Below, piece by piece: positions 1-4,479 of a DNA stretch of 20,299 nucleotides (its first letter is position 1; every line of letters starts with the position of its first letter). Source of the DNA: an uncultured Christensenellaceae bacterium. GTDB lineage: Bacteria > Bacillota_A > Clostridia > Christensenellales > UBA3700. The stretch lies in NCBI GenBank assembly GCA_944381335.1, contig CALWKT010000079.1:1-20299 (forward strand), read 5' to 3'. The notes beneath the pieces are model-generated. The model saw nothing but the letters and a program-made list of their open reading frames with translations, made no database searches and was not told where the DNA came from. The position numbers were made by a program, and so were the translations under genes.

Positions 1-19
1 AAAAGGAGATTTAGCGGAT

Positions 20-508
20 ATGAAAAAAAGACTTGTGGTGACGGTTGCGTCGGTATGCGTTCTTTTGGCAGTCCTTACCGCGTTTGCCGCATGCGACGGA
101 GACAAACTTTTCGAATCCTCCTGGGAAGCGGCTTTCATATGCAACGCGCAGGGAGAAATAATCGCCCGGGGAGAGGATTATGCCTATAACGAAAATGCCG
201 GCGTTGCTACGGTGACCTGTACGATATCCGCAGGAGGAGAGATCTCTCTCGTCTGGGCTGAAGGAAAAAAGACCCTTGACGGTCAAATGACAGAGGTAAG
301 CGAAGGCGCGGACAAATCAGTCAGATATTCGATCGCGTTTTCAGACGGTTCAACCGGCACCGCGACCTATCTTGCGAAAAAGGACTCCGTTTACCCTTTC
401 GATACCGATAAGGACGACGGCTTCGACCTGCCGGAGAGCTACGAACTGACTTTGAAGGTAGGAGAAGAATATACGCTTTATTTCGTCAGGGTCGCTCAGA
501 TAAAGTGA
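20..508 (+). CDS. Small predicted lipoprotein, function unknown
   Basis: This 162-residue protein starts with a classic lipoprotein signal: a basic N-terminus (MKKR), a hydrophobic stretch at residues 5-20, and a lipobox-like FAAC with the acceptor cysteine at residue 25. The mature part is acidic and soluble, so it is probably tethered to the outer face of the membrane. AAGGAG at 3-8 serves as the ribosome binding site, about 11 nt before the ATG. The mature domain has alternating polar and hydrophobic residues, suggesting a small beta-rich fold, and ends in a segment resembling strand repeats of surface proteins (residues 138-160). I do not recognise a named family. Its promoter lies left of the window. 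Downstream, a hairpin (527-555, no T-run) and the terminator at 626-654 close it off. Confidence is good for a real exported lipoprotein, nil for a specific role. Confidence 0.8.
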   Translation: MKKRLVVTVASVCVLLAVLTAFAACDGDKLFESSWEAAFICNAQGEIIARGEDYAYNENAGVATVTCTISAGGEISLVWAEGKKTLDGQMTEVSEGADKSVRYSIAFSDGSTGTATYLAKKDSVYPFDTDKDDGFDLPESYELTLKVGEEYTLYFVRVAQIK

Positions 509-526
509 TTCGTATGCAAACAGAGA

Positions 527-555
527 GGTGTCGTTGTCCGTGGCAGGACGGCACC
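527..555. other. Hairpin after the lipoprotein gene
   Basis: GGTGTCGT and TCC on the left pair with GGACGGCACC on the right, with a short bulge and a loop around GTGGCA. No T-run follows, so it is more likely an mRNA 3' end stabiliser than a terminator. Apart from this hairpin and the terminator at 626-654, I see nothing between 509 and 652. Confidence 0.35.
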
Positions 556-625
556 GTTCAGATAATCCGGCAGAAGTGAAAACAGCCGATTTTTAATTGC
601 GTTAAATCAAATAAACTAAATATAA

Positions 626-654
626 AAAACCGATACGAAAAGGGTATCGGTTTT
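626..654. terminator. Convergent intrinsic terminator between the lipoprotein and Xre genes
   Basis: AAAACCGATAC (626-636) and GTATCGGTTTT (644-654) form a perfect 11-bp stem with a 7-nt loop. On the minus strand the stem runs into a T-tract, so it mainly ends the Xre-type gene, whose stop codon overlaps the outer stem. On the plus strand TTTT also follows the stem, so it can serve the lipoprotein gene. Confidence 0.8.
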
Positions 655-853
655 ATCCGTTTATGAGATCTTCAAGGCTTATGCCGAAGATCGCCCCGAG
701 TTTTCTGAGCATTTCAATGCTCGGTTCGGTTCTCCCTTGTTCCCAGTTGGCATAACAACTTTCGACAACGCCGAGATTGTCGGCAACTTGTTTTTGAGTT
801 AAGGAACAGGATTTTCTGATCTCTCTTAAATTCCTGCAAAAAATTTTGTCCAT
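653..853 (-). CDS. Xre/Cro-type helix-turn-helix regulator
   Basis: A 66-residue protein that is essentially one HTH_3 domain. LTQKQVADNLGV (18-29) and the following SCYANWEQGRTEPSIEML (32-49) are the hallmark helix 2-turn-helix 3 and the NWEQGRTxPS turn of Xre/Cro/CI regulators. It has no effector or protease domain and should bind DNA as a dimer in the cytoplasm. The start at 853 has no good Shine-Dalgarno. A TAAAAT box on the minus strand at 869-874 would give a leader of only about 9 nt. Two 17-bp palindromes at 888-904 and 908-924 sit immediately upstream, between this gene and a divergent forward promoter, the usual arrangement for an autoregulating phage-type repressor. GACAAA half-site-like words also lie over its own start region (845-850 and 858-863, minus strand). 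No integrase, toxin or phage gene is visible beside it. Confidence 0.85.
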   Translation of the reverse strand: MDKIFCRNLREIRKSCSLTQKQVADNLGVVESCYANWEQGRTEPSIEMLRKLGAIFGISLEDLING

Positions 854-887
854 ATAATTTGTCCGTTCATTTTAATATTAAAACAAA

Positions 888-904
888 CTAGACAAAATGT
901 CTTG
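888..904. promoter_or_regulatory. Predicted operator O1 for the Xre-type regulator
   Basis: CTAGACAAAATGTCTTG is a 17-bp imperfect palindrome (two mismatched pairs). It sits upstream of the regulator gene, near the position expected for that gene's -35 box, and shares the CTAGACAA half-site with the palindrome at 908-924. The two begin exactly 20 bp apart, two helical turns. Assignment to the neighbouring regulator is inference from position. Confidence 0.6.
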
Positions 905-930
905 ACACTAGACAATTTATCTAGTAAAAT
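902..930 (+). promoter_or_regulatory. Strong forward promoter with operator O2 in its spacer
   Basis: TTGACA (902-907), a 17-bp spacer and TAAAAT (925-930) form a near-consensus sigma-A promoter pointing away from the Xre-type gene. The spacer (908-924) is itself a 17-bp palindrome, CTAGACAATTTATCTAG, with one mismatched pair. A dimer bound there would cover the space between -35 and -10 and block RNA polymerase. Predicted transcription start is about 937. Confidence 0.75.
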
Positions 931-936
931 AAGTTC

Positions 937-1097
937 GAAAATGAGTAAAGATATAAAAAATAACCGGTAGTATATAGAAACAAGTGGTTAACTGCTGGTA
1001 ATAAACAAAATTTGCATAAATGTGACTTTCTCTGCGTTTATTATACGTAAACGCGCTTTTTCTAAAAGGTACGGCGCTCTCCGGCGCCGTACTTTTT
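937..1097 (+). ncRNA. Candidate small RNA or micropeptide transcript under Xre-type control
   Basis: Starting about 7 nt after the TAAAAT box, a transcript of about 160 nt would end at the hairpin at 1064-1097. The only ORF near the start is ATG at 941, a 9-codon peptide (MSKDIKNNR, stop at 968-970), about 4 nt from the predicted RNA start and with no Shine-Dalgarno. Three stems are visible: ACCGGTAG with CTGCTGGT (963-970/992-999, two G-U pairs), GCGTTTA with TAAACGC (1034-1040/1048-1054, perfect), and the 14-bp terminator stem. I do not recognise a known RNA family. Alternatives are the 5' remnant of a decayed gene, or a leaderless micropeptide message. A real transcript seems likely; its nature is open. 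Confidence 0.5.
1064..1097 (+). terminator. Intrinsic terminator of the small transcript
   Basis: AAAAGGTACGGCGC (1064-1077) pairs with GCGCCGTACTTTTT (1084-1097) over 14 positions with one G-U pair and a 6-nt loop, ending in a T-run. The GC-rich core and T-run make this a textbook forward terminator. A second hairpin just before it (1034-1054) is also followed by a T-run at 1057-1061, giving a double terminator. Confidence 0.8.
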
Positions 1098-1214
1098 AAT
1101 TTCGATATAAAAATTCTCAAAATTTTCAACATTGCGTTTGTAGATTAACATACGGAATAGCGGATTGAACATTCGCTTTCAAACGGGACAAGTCACCTTG
1201 ACTAAGATAGCGAA

Positions 1215-1275
1215 GGAGCAAGGCATCGGGCGAAATTTTATGAAAAATAAAATGGAGCATAGTTGCCTTTGCTCC
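1215..1275. repeat. Nested fold-back sequence left of the repeat pair
   Basis: GGAGCAAGGCA (1215-1225) pairs with TGCCTTTGCTCC (1264-1275) with a one-base bulge. Inside it, ATTTTAT (1235-1241) pairs with ATAAAAT (1247-1253) around GAAAA. No gene is present between 1098 and 1291; this fold-back is the only structure I can point to there. Confidence 0.45.
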
Positions 1276-1291
1276 TGAGCATGTCCCGCCA

Positions 1292-1457
1292 ACGGCGTCG
1301 GCACAGTCGGCTTGTCGCTCACATTGTTAAAACAATGTTCGTCTACGCGCTCCGTGCCTCCTTTTTCCCAAAAATACTGCTACGCTTGTATTTTTGGGAG
1401 CCCTGGTTTATAAGAGCGACACTTGGCTGGACCAGAGCCGCTGGTAAATCCAGTCAT
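1292..1457. repeat. 166-bp structured direct repeat, copy 1
   Basis: This block recurs at 1576-1741 with the same length and only two base differences that I can see. It contains ACATTGTT-AA-AACAATGT (perfect 8-bp inverted repeat, 1321-1338), CCCAAAAATAC with GTATTTTTGGG (11-bp stem, perfect in this copy), and TGTCGCTC pairing with a downstream GAGCGACA that encloses both. Its right end, CCGCTGGTAAATCCAGTCA, matches the T-arm and 3' side of the nearby tRNA-Pro in inverted orientation, minus two bases. An ORF can be read through it but looks like no protein. Confidence 0.85.
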
Positions 1458-1468
1458 TTTTTATCCAT

Positions 1469-1574
1469 GTGACTGGATTTGTAAGGAAGGAGCAAAGCGA
1501 CTGACGGAATAGCGAGGAGCCTACCAGCGTAAGACTTTCTTAACGACGCGCGTCAGCAGCGGCCTCTGGTCCCG
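1469..1574 (-). pseudogene. Split tRNA-Pro 3'-half remnant
   Basis: Between the repeat copies, GTGACTGGATTTG (1469-1481) exactly matches the complement of the real tRNA-Pro T-arm/acceptor side (1798-1810). AGCGGCCTCTGGTCCCG (1558-1574) matches its variable and anticodon region (1815-1832) with one T missing. About 76 bases of unrelated sequence separate the two pieces. The orientation is the same as that of the intact tRNA gene. It looks like a decayed partial tRNA-Pro copy, ending in the anticodon loop right where repeat copy 2 begins. Confidence 0.5.
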
Positions 1575-1575
1575 G

Positions 1576-1741
1576 ACGGCGTCGGCACAGTCGGCTTGTC
1601 GCTCACATTGTTAAAACAATGTTCGTCTACGCGCTCCGTGCCTCCTTTTTCCCAAAAATACCGCTACGCTTGTATTTTCGGGAGCCCTGGTTTATAAGAG
1701 CGACACTTGGCTGGACCAGAGCCGCTGGTAAATCCAGTCAT
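1576..1741. repeat. 166-bp structured direct repeat, copy 2
   Basis: Second copy, offset by 284 bp from the first. The two differences fall in and beside the 11-bp stem: TACTGC becomes TACCGC in the loop side, and GTATTTTTGGG becomes GTATTTTCGGG, which breaks one pair. Its end (1722-1740) forms a 19-bp inverted repeat with the intact tRNA-Pro 3' side (1799-1819), interrupted by a two-base GA. It is neither a CRISPR repeat nor a recognisable insertion sequence end. Confidence 0.85.
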
Positions 1742-1751
1742 CCTTTGACCG

Positions 1752-1785
1752 AAAAAAATTAGCAGCGACGATCGTCGTTGCTAAT
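1752..1785 (-). terminator. Terminator of the tRNA operon
   Basis: On the minus strand ATTAGCAACGACG pairs with CGTCGCTGCTAAT (one A-C mismatch), followed by seven T residues (complement of 1752-1758). It lies directly downstream of tRNA-Pro and fits a Rho-independent terminator. Confidence 0.8.
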
Positions 1786-1789
1786 ATTT

Positions 1790-1866
1790 TGGTCGAGGTG
1801 ACTGGATTTGAACCAGCGGCCTCTTGGTCCCGAACCAAGCGCGCTACCAAACTGCGCTACACCTCG
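1790..1866 (-). tRNA. tRNA-Pro (anticodon CGG)
   Basis: The minus strand folds into a 77-nt cloverleaf including an encoded CCA (1790-1792). The acceptor CGAGGTG pairs with CACCTCG, with discriminator A. The D-arm contains AGCGCAGTTTGGTAGCGC. The anticodon stem CTTGG/CCAAG encloses TTCGGGA with anticodon CGG (reads CCG). The T-arm carries GGTTCAAATCC. It is the second gene of a two-tRNA unit and the source of the tRNA-like pieces in the repeats to its left. Confidence 0.95.
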
Positions 1867-1869
1867 AAA

Positions 1870-1894
1870 TAAAAACTTACGACAGGCGTAAGTT
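1870..1894 (-). terminator. Small hairpin between the two tRNA genes
   Basis: AACTTACG pairs with CGTAAGTT (8 bp, 5-nt loop). On the minus strand it is followed by TTTTTATTT. It could attenuate transcription between tRNA-Thr and tRNA-Pro or mark a processing site. It is short enough that read-through is likely. Confidence 0.45.
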
Positions 1895-1901
1895 CTTATT
1901 G

Positions 1902-1977
1902 TGGAGCTGATGGGCGGATTCGAACCGCCGACCTATTCATTACGAGTGAATTGCTCTACCGACTGAGCCACATCAGC
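1902..1977 (-). tRNA. tRNA-Thr (anticodon CGT)
   Basis: The minus strand gives a 76-nt cloverleaf with encoded CCA (1902-1904). The acceptor GCTGATG pairs with CATCAGC, with discriminator T. The D-arm contains GGCTCAGTCGGTAGAGC, and the anticodon loop CTCGTAA contains CGT, reading ACG. The T-arm contains GGTTCGAATCC. It is the first gene of the tRNA operon, 36 nt ahead of tRNA-Pro. Confidence 0.95.
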
Positions 1978-1992
1978 TTATCAAGCTAATTT

Positions 1993-2021
1993 ATTTTACT
2001 AAAATAATCGCCTTTTGTCAA
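1993..2021 (-). promoter_or_regulatory. Promoter of the tRNA-Thr/tRNA-Pro operon
   Basis: On the minus strand TTGACA (2016-2021), a 17-bp spacer and TAAAAT (1993-1998) lie just upstream of tRNA-Thr. Both hexamers are at or near consensus, as expected for a stable-RNA promoter. The stretch 2022-2123 between this promoter and the end of ribU holds nothing else I can support. Confidence 0.8.
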
Positions 2022-2123
2022 TTATGATAAGCATAATTTTTCAAATATTTATTTTGCGGAATGACCGTGCCGCTGACCGCAGGAAAACGCGTGATATCCT
2101 ACGTAAAACAGCGGAAATCCCGT

Positions 2124-2855
2124 TTATCCGTTCTGTTCCGGCGCAGAAGAAGCGGTTTTTTCGTTCTGAGCGGGTTCTTTATATTCGTTGATCACAACGG
2201 CGGCGACGCGCTTTCTGTTGAGTTCGTACTCCTTCTTGCGGCTGATGATCAGGAACTTGCTTTCTACCGTTTTCATCACCATGCTAACGGGCTTGTAGAT
2301 GACGAAGGTTATCAGCGCGCAGAGCAGACCTTTCATTATCGTGAAAGGCAGGTTGAATATGAGCAGACAATCCCACAGATCGTTCACCTTGGGATAAAGC
2401 GCCTGGTACATGCCGAGGATCGCTTCGTACGGCAGGAAATTGTAATAGACGGGGTAGACGATGTAATAGTTGGTCAGAAGACTGCCGAGTCCCATTACAA
2501 CAGAACCGATGAGCGCTCCGATCAGCGCGCCGACGCGGTTTCTCTTGTACTTGTAGATGATTCCCGCAGGTACGACGAACATGCAGCCGAGCAGGAAATT
2601 GGAAAGTTCTCCCACGCATCCCGTTGTTGAAGCCGTCATATTTATAAGGTTTTTTACAAGGCAGACGATTATGCCTGACACCGGACCAAGCGAGTATGCC
2701 GCGATCAACGCGGGAACTTCCGAGAAGTCGAGTTTGAGAAAAGACGGCATAAAGGGTACGCCGAAGCTCAGAAACATAAGTGCCGTGGATAGTGCTGCAA
2801 AAATAGCTGTGAACGCGATATAACGCGAACGCGAGTAGTGAAACTTATTGGTCAT
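2124..2855 (-). CDS. ribU: Riboflavin ECF transporter S component (RibU)
   Basis: This 243-residue integral membrane protein is the substrate-binding S component of an energy-coupling factor importer. It captures riboflavin outside the cell and works with shared EcfA/EcfA'/EcfT modules encoded elsewhere. LKLDFSEVPALI (40-51) is the signature of the RibU family. About six hydrophobic segments are visible (near 12-32, 45-68, 85-101, 107-131, 160-186, plus a weaker one). The C-terminal 50 residues are polar and charged, making it longer than a typical RibU of about 190-200 residues; the tail should face the cytoplasm. The gene stands alone, with an FMN riboswitch directly upstream that confirms the substrate class. 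The AAAGGA binding site lies inside the 3' strand of the riboswitch's closing helix, which points to translational control. Confidence 0.9.
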   Translation of the reverse strand: MTNKFHYSRSRYIAFTAIFAALSTALMFLSFGVPFMPSFLKLDFSEVPALIAAYSLGPVSGIIVCLVKNLINMTASTTGCVGELSNFLLGCMFVVPAGIIYKYKRNRVGALIGALIGSVVMGLGSLLTNYYIVYPVYYNFLPYEAILGMYQALYPKVNDLWDCLLIFNLPFTIMKGLLCALITFVIYKPVSMVMKTVESKFLIISRKKEYELNRKRVAAVVINEYKEPAQNEKTASSAPEQNG

Positions 2856-2861
2856 AAAACA

Positions 2862-2985
2862 TCCTTTCCTATCCGGACTTTACCGTCGGTAAGGGAATTT
2901 CACCCTTTCGGCGCCGCCTATTGAGTTATTTGCAGCGTTTGCGGACTTTACCGCCGGTGGGGAATTTCACCCACCCTCAAAGTGT
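2862..2985 (-). promoter_or_regulatory. FMN riboswitch (RFN element)
   Basis: The minus strand carries the conserved RFN core words in order: GGGTGAAATTCCCCACCGGC then GGTAAAGTCCGC on the 5' side, and GGGTGAAATTCCCTTACCG then ACGGTAAAGTCCGGATAGG on the 3' side. CTTT (2979-2982) can pair with AAAG (2864-2867) to close P1. That AAAG is part of the ribosome binding site of ribU. When FMN is bound, P1 should hide the site and stop translation. No T-run terminator lies between the element and the ATG, which supports translational rather than transcriptional control. Confidence 0.95.
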
Positions 2986-2993
2986 TCTATAAC

Positions 2994-3022
2994 ATTATGA
3001 AACGATTGCAAAATGTTGTCAA
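2994..3022 (-). promoter_or_regulatory. Promoter for the FMN riboswitch and ribU
   Basis: On the minus strand TTGACA (3017-3022), a 17-bp spacer and CATAAT (2994-2999) predict a start near 2987, at the very 5' edge of the riboswitch. It physically overlaps the divergent tsaE promoter. Confidence 0.7.
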
Positions 3023-3034
3023 GCGGTATATAAT
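3006..3034 (+). promoter_or_regulatory. Promoter of tsaE and the downstream cell-wall gene cluster
   Basis: TTGCAA (3006-3011), a 17-bp spacer and a perfect TATAAT (3029-3034). The expected transcription start, 7 nt after the -10 box, is 3041, the A of the tsaE ATG. No Shine-Dalgarno fits between, so the message is probably leaderless. Confidence 0.7.
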
Positions 3035-3040
3035 CAAAAT

Positions 3041-3457
3041 ATGAAATTTTTGTCTCATTCCGAAAAAGAAACTTATGCGTTTGCAAAGCGCGTTGCGGAC
3101 AGGCTGAAGGGCGGCGAAGTCATACTTCTCAACGGCGATCTCGGTGCGGGCAAGACCACTTTCACCAAGGGGCTTGCGAAGGCTCTCGGCGTTGAAGAAA
3201 CAGTCACTTCTCCCACGTTCACTTACGTCAGGGAATACGAAGGCAGACTTCCGCTTTTTCATTTCGACATGTACAGAGTCTCTGACACGGACGAAGTGTA
3301 CGAACTGGGGCTTGAGGAGTATTTCTACCGCGGCGGCGTGGTGGTTGCGGAGTGGAACAAATTCGACGACGTAAAAGATCCGATCGTGATCAACGTCACG
3401 TCGCTCGGCGGCAATCTCAGGGAGTTTGAAATAGACGATGAATATATTGGCGATTGA
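3041..3457 (+). CDS. tsaE: tRNA t6A synthesis ATPase TsaE
   Basis: TsaE is the ATPase that recycles the TsaB-TsaD complex during synthesis of threonylcarbamoyladenosine at position 37 of ANN-reading tRNAs, in the cytoplasm. The 138-residue length is within the usual range. It shows the Walker A GDLGAGKTT (32-40), the switch-like TSPTF (56-60), the family motif FHFDMYR (73-79), and an EEY near 92-94 followed by a VVAEW strand. It overlaps tsaB by 20 bp, so the two are co-translated partners. TsaD is not in the window. The start at 3041 has no ribosome binding site and coincides with the predicted RNA start. No ATG further in gives the conserved N-terminal strand, so a leaderless start is preferred. 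Confidence 0.93.
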   Translation: MKFLSHSEKETYAFAKRVADRLKGGEVILLNGDLGAGKTTFTKGLAKALGVEETVTSPTFTYVREYEGRLPLFHFDMYRVSDTDEVYELGLEEYFYRGGVVVAEWNKFDDVKDPIVINVTSLGGNLREFEIDDEYIGD

Positions 3458-4022
3458 CAGCACAACGGAAAGACTGCTCGTTTGTGCAAGAGTGAACGGC
3501 AGATATGCTGAGAAGATGAGCGGAGACGGGCTGAAAAAGCACAACGGGCTGATATTGCAATATGTGGACGGGGTGCTTGCGGAACTCAACGCAAAGCTCG
3601 GGGATATCGACGTATTCGCGGCGGTCGCGGGTCCCGGATCTTTCATGGGGATAAGAGTGGGAGTTTCAACGGTCAAAGCGTTTTCTCTCGCGCTGTCAAA
3701 ACCTGTCGTGGCGGTAGACGCGCTTGCGCTGATCGGGTACGGGATGACGGGAGATTTCATTACCGCGATAGACGCGAGAAACGACAATTTTTACGCGGCG
3801 ATGTATTCCGGAAGCGTCGACAACGTAGTCTGGGAAACGAGTGTAACCAAATCTCAGCTCGAGGCATACAATGTCAGCGTAACTTATCAGTCTCTGCCTG
3901 TCAGCGGCAAAAATCTGATCGGAATGGCGGCGGCACGGGCTGAAAAGGGGCTTTTCGAAAAGAACCTTTCTCCCGTATATCTGAAAAAATCTCAGGCTGA
4001 GAGGATGAAAGACGGTGACTGA
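3438..4022 (+). CDS. tsaB: tRNA t6A synthesis scaffold protein TsaB
   Basis: TsaB is the inactive ASKHA-fold partner that supports TsaD in making t6A37 and bridges to TsaE. The N-terminal MNILAIDSTTERL (1-13) is the phosphate-1 strand of the fold, and the AGPGSFMGIRVG block (about 65-76) is the TsaB signature GPGSFTGxRxG with T replaced by M. Its 194 residues are slightly short of the common 220-240, with the C-terminal portion reduced. It is translationally coupled to tsaE upstream (20-bp overlap) and to the rimI gene downstream (8-bp overlap). A GGAG stands 13 nt upstream, a weak site consistent with coupling. tsaE-tsaB-rimI is a widespread bacterial order, which strengthens all three assignments. 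Confidence 0.92.
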   Translation: MNILAIDSTTERLLVCARVNGRYAEKMSGDGLKKHNGLILQYVDGVLAELNAKLGDIDVFAAVAGPGSFMGIRVGVSTVKAFSLALSKPVVAVDALALIGYGMTGDFITAIDARNDNFYAAMYSGSVDNVVWETSVTKSQLEAYNVSVTYQSLPVSGKNLIGMAAARAEKGLFEKNLSPVYLKKSQAERMKDGD

Positions 4023-4479
4023 AGCGACTGACATGGTAAAAGAGCAGGCAAAAGAGATCGCCGATATAGAAAAAGCGTCTTTTTCCGAGCCGTGGAGTGA
4101 AACACAGATCGAAGGGATCGCCGGCAGATACGGCGTGGTCGCAAGAGTTATCGTCGACGACGACGGAAAAGTAGCGGGTTATTACAGTTACAACGTCGTC
4201 TGCGGAGACGGATACGTCAACAACGTCGCCGTCAGGGAAGACCTGCGTGGCAGGGGTATAGGAAAAGCGTTGATAAGAGACATGGTCTACACCGCTTCGC
4301 TTTACGGTCTGAACGGTCTGACCCTGGAAGTCAGAAGTTCCAACGCGGCAGCGAGAGGACTTTACGAAAGCTTCGGCTTTAAAGTCGGAGGAATAAGGAA
4401 GAAATTTTATCAGAATACCGAAGACGCGATAATCTATTGGTTGAACGTCGGAGGTAACGACAATTTTAAGCAGGAATAA
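4015..4479 (+). CDS. rimI: Ribosomal protein bS18 N-acetyltransferase RimI
   Basis: This 154-residue GNAT-family acetyltransferase transfers an acetyl group from acetyl-CoA to the N-terminus of ribosomal protein bS18 in the RimI family. KASFSEPWS (20-28) is the RimI-specific opening. VREDLRGRGIGKALI (73-87) contains the acetyl-CoA-binding R-x-x-G-x-G/A turn. SSNAAARGLYESFGFK (108-123) is motif B, and FYQNTEDAIIY (131-141) is the C-terminal RimI motif with its tyrosine and acidic pair. I take the GTG at 4015: a GAGG sits about 10 nt upstream and the 8-bp overlap with tsaB is typical. An ATG at 4033 is possible but has no ribosome binding site. Its 3' end carries the GGAGG that serves the hydrolase gene behind it. 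Confidence 0.9.
   Translation: MTEATDMVKEQAKEIADIEKASFSEPWSETQIEGIAGRYGVVARVIVDDDGKVAGYYSYNVVCGDGYVNNVAVREDLRGRGIGKALIRDMVYTASLYGLNGLTLEVRSSNAAARGLYESFGFKVGGIRKKFYQNTEDAIIYWLNVGGNDNFKQE

Noticed and set aside
917..1132. 71-codon minus-strand frame over the candidate small RNA
   Set aside because: It begins beyond the terminator, spans two hairpins and the operator-promoter, and lacks a binding site and protein-like composition.
1263..1472. 69-codon frame running through repeat copy 1
   Set aside because: It lies in the non-coding structured repeat, has no ribosome binding site, and its sequence is explained by the inverted repeats.
1292..1741. CRISPR array or insertion sequence
   Set aside because: Only two 166-bp units, no short regular repeat-spacer pattern, no cas gene or transposase, and no terminal inverted repeats framing a coding region.
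653..1900. Prophage or integrative element
   Set aside because: An Xre-type gene and tRNA-linked repeats hint at one, but there is no integrase, excisionase, structural or replication gene, so only a scar could be argued.
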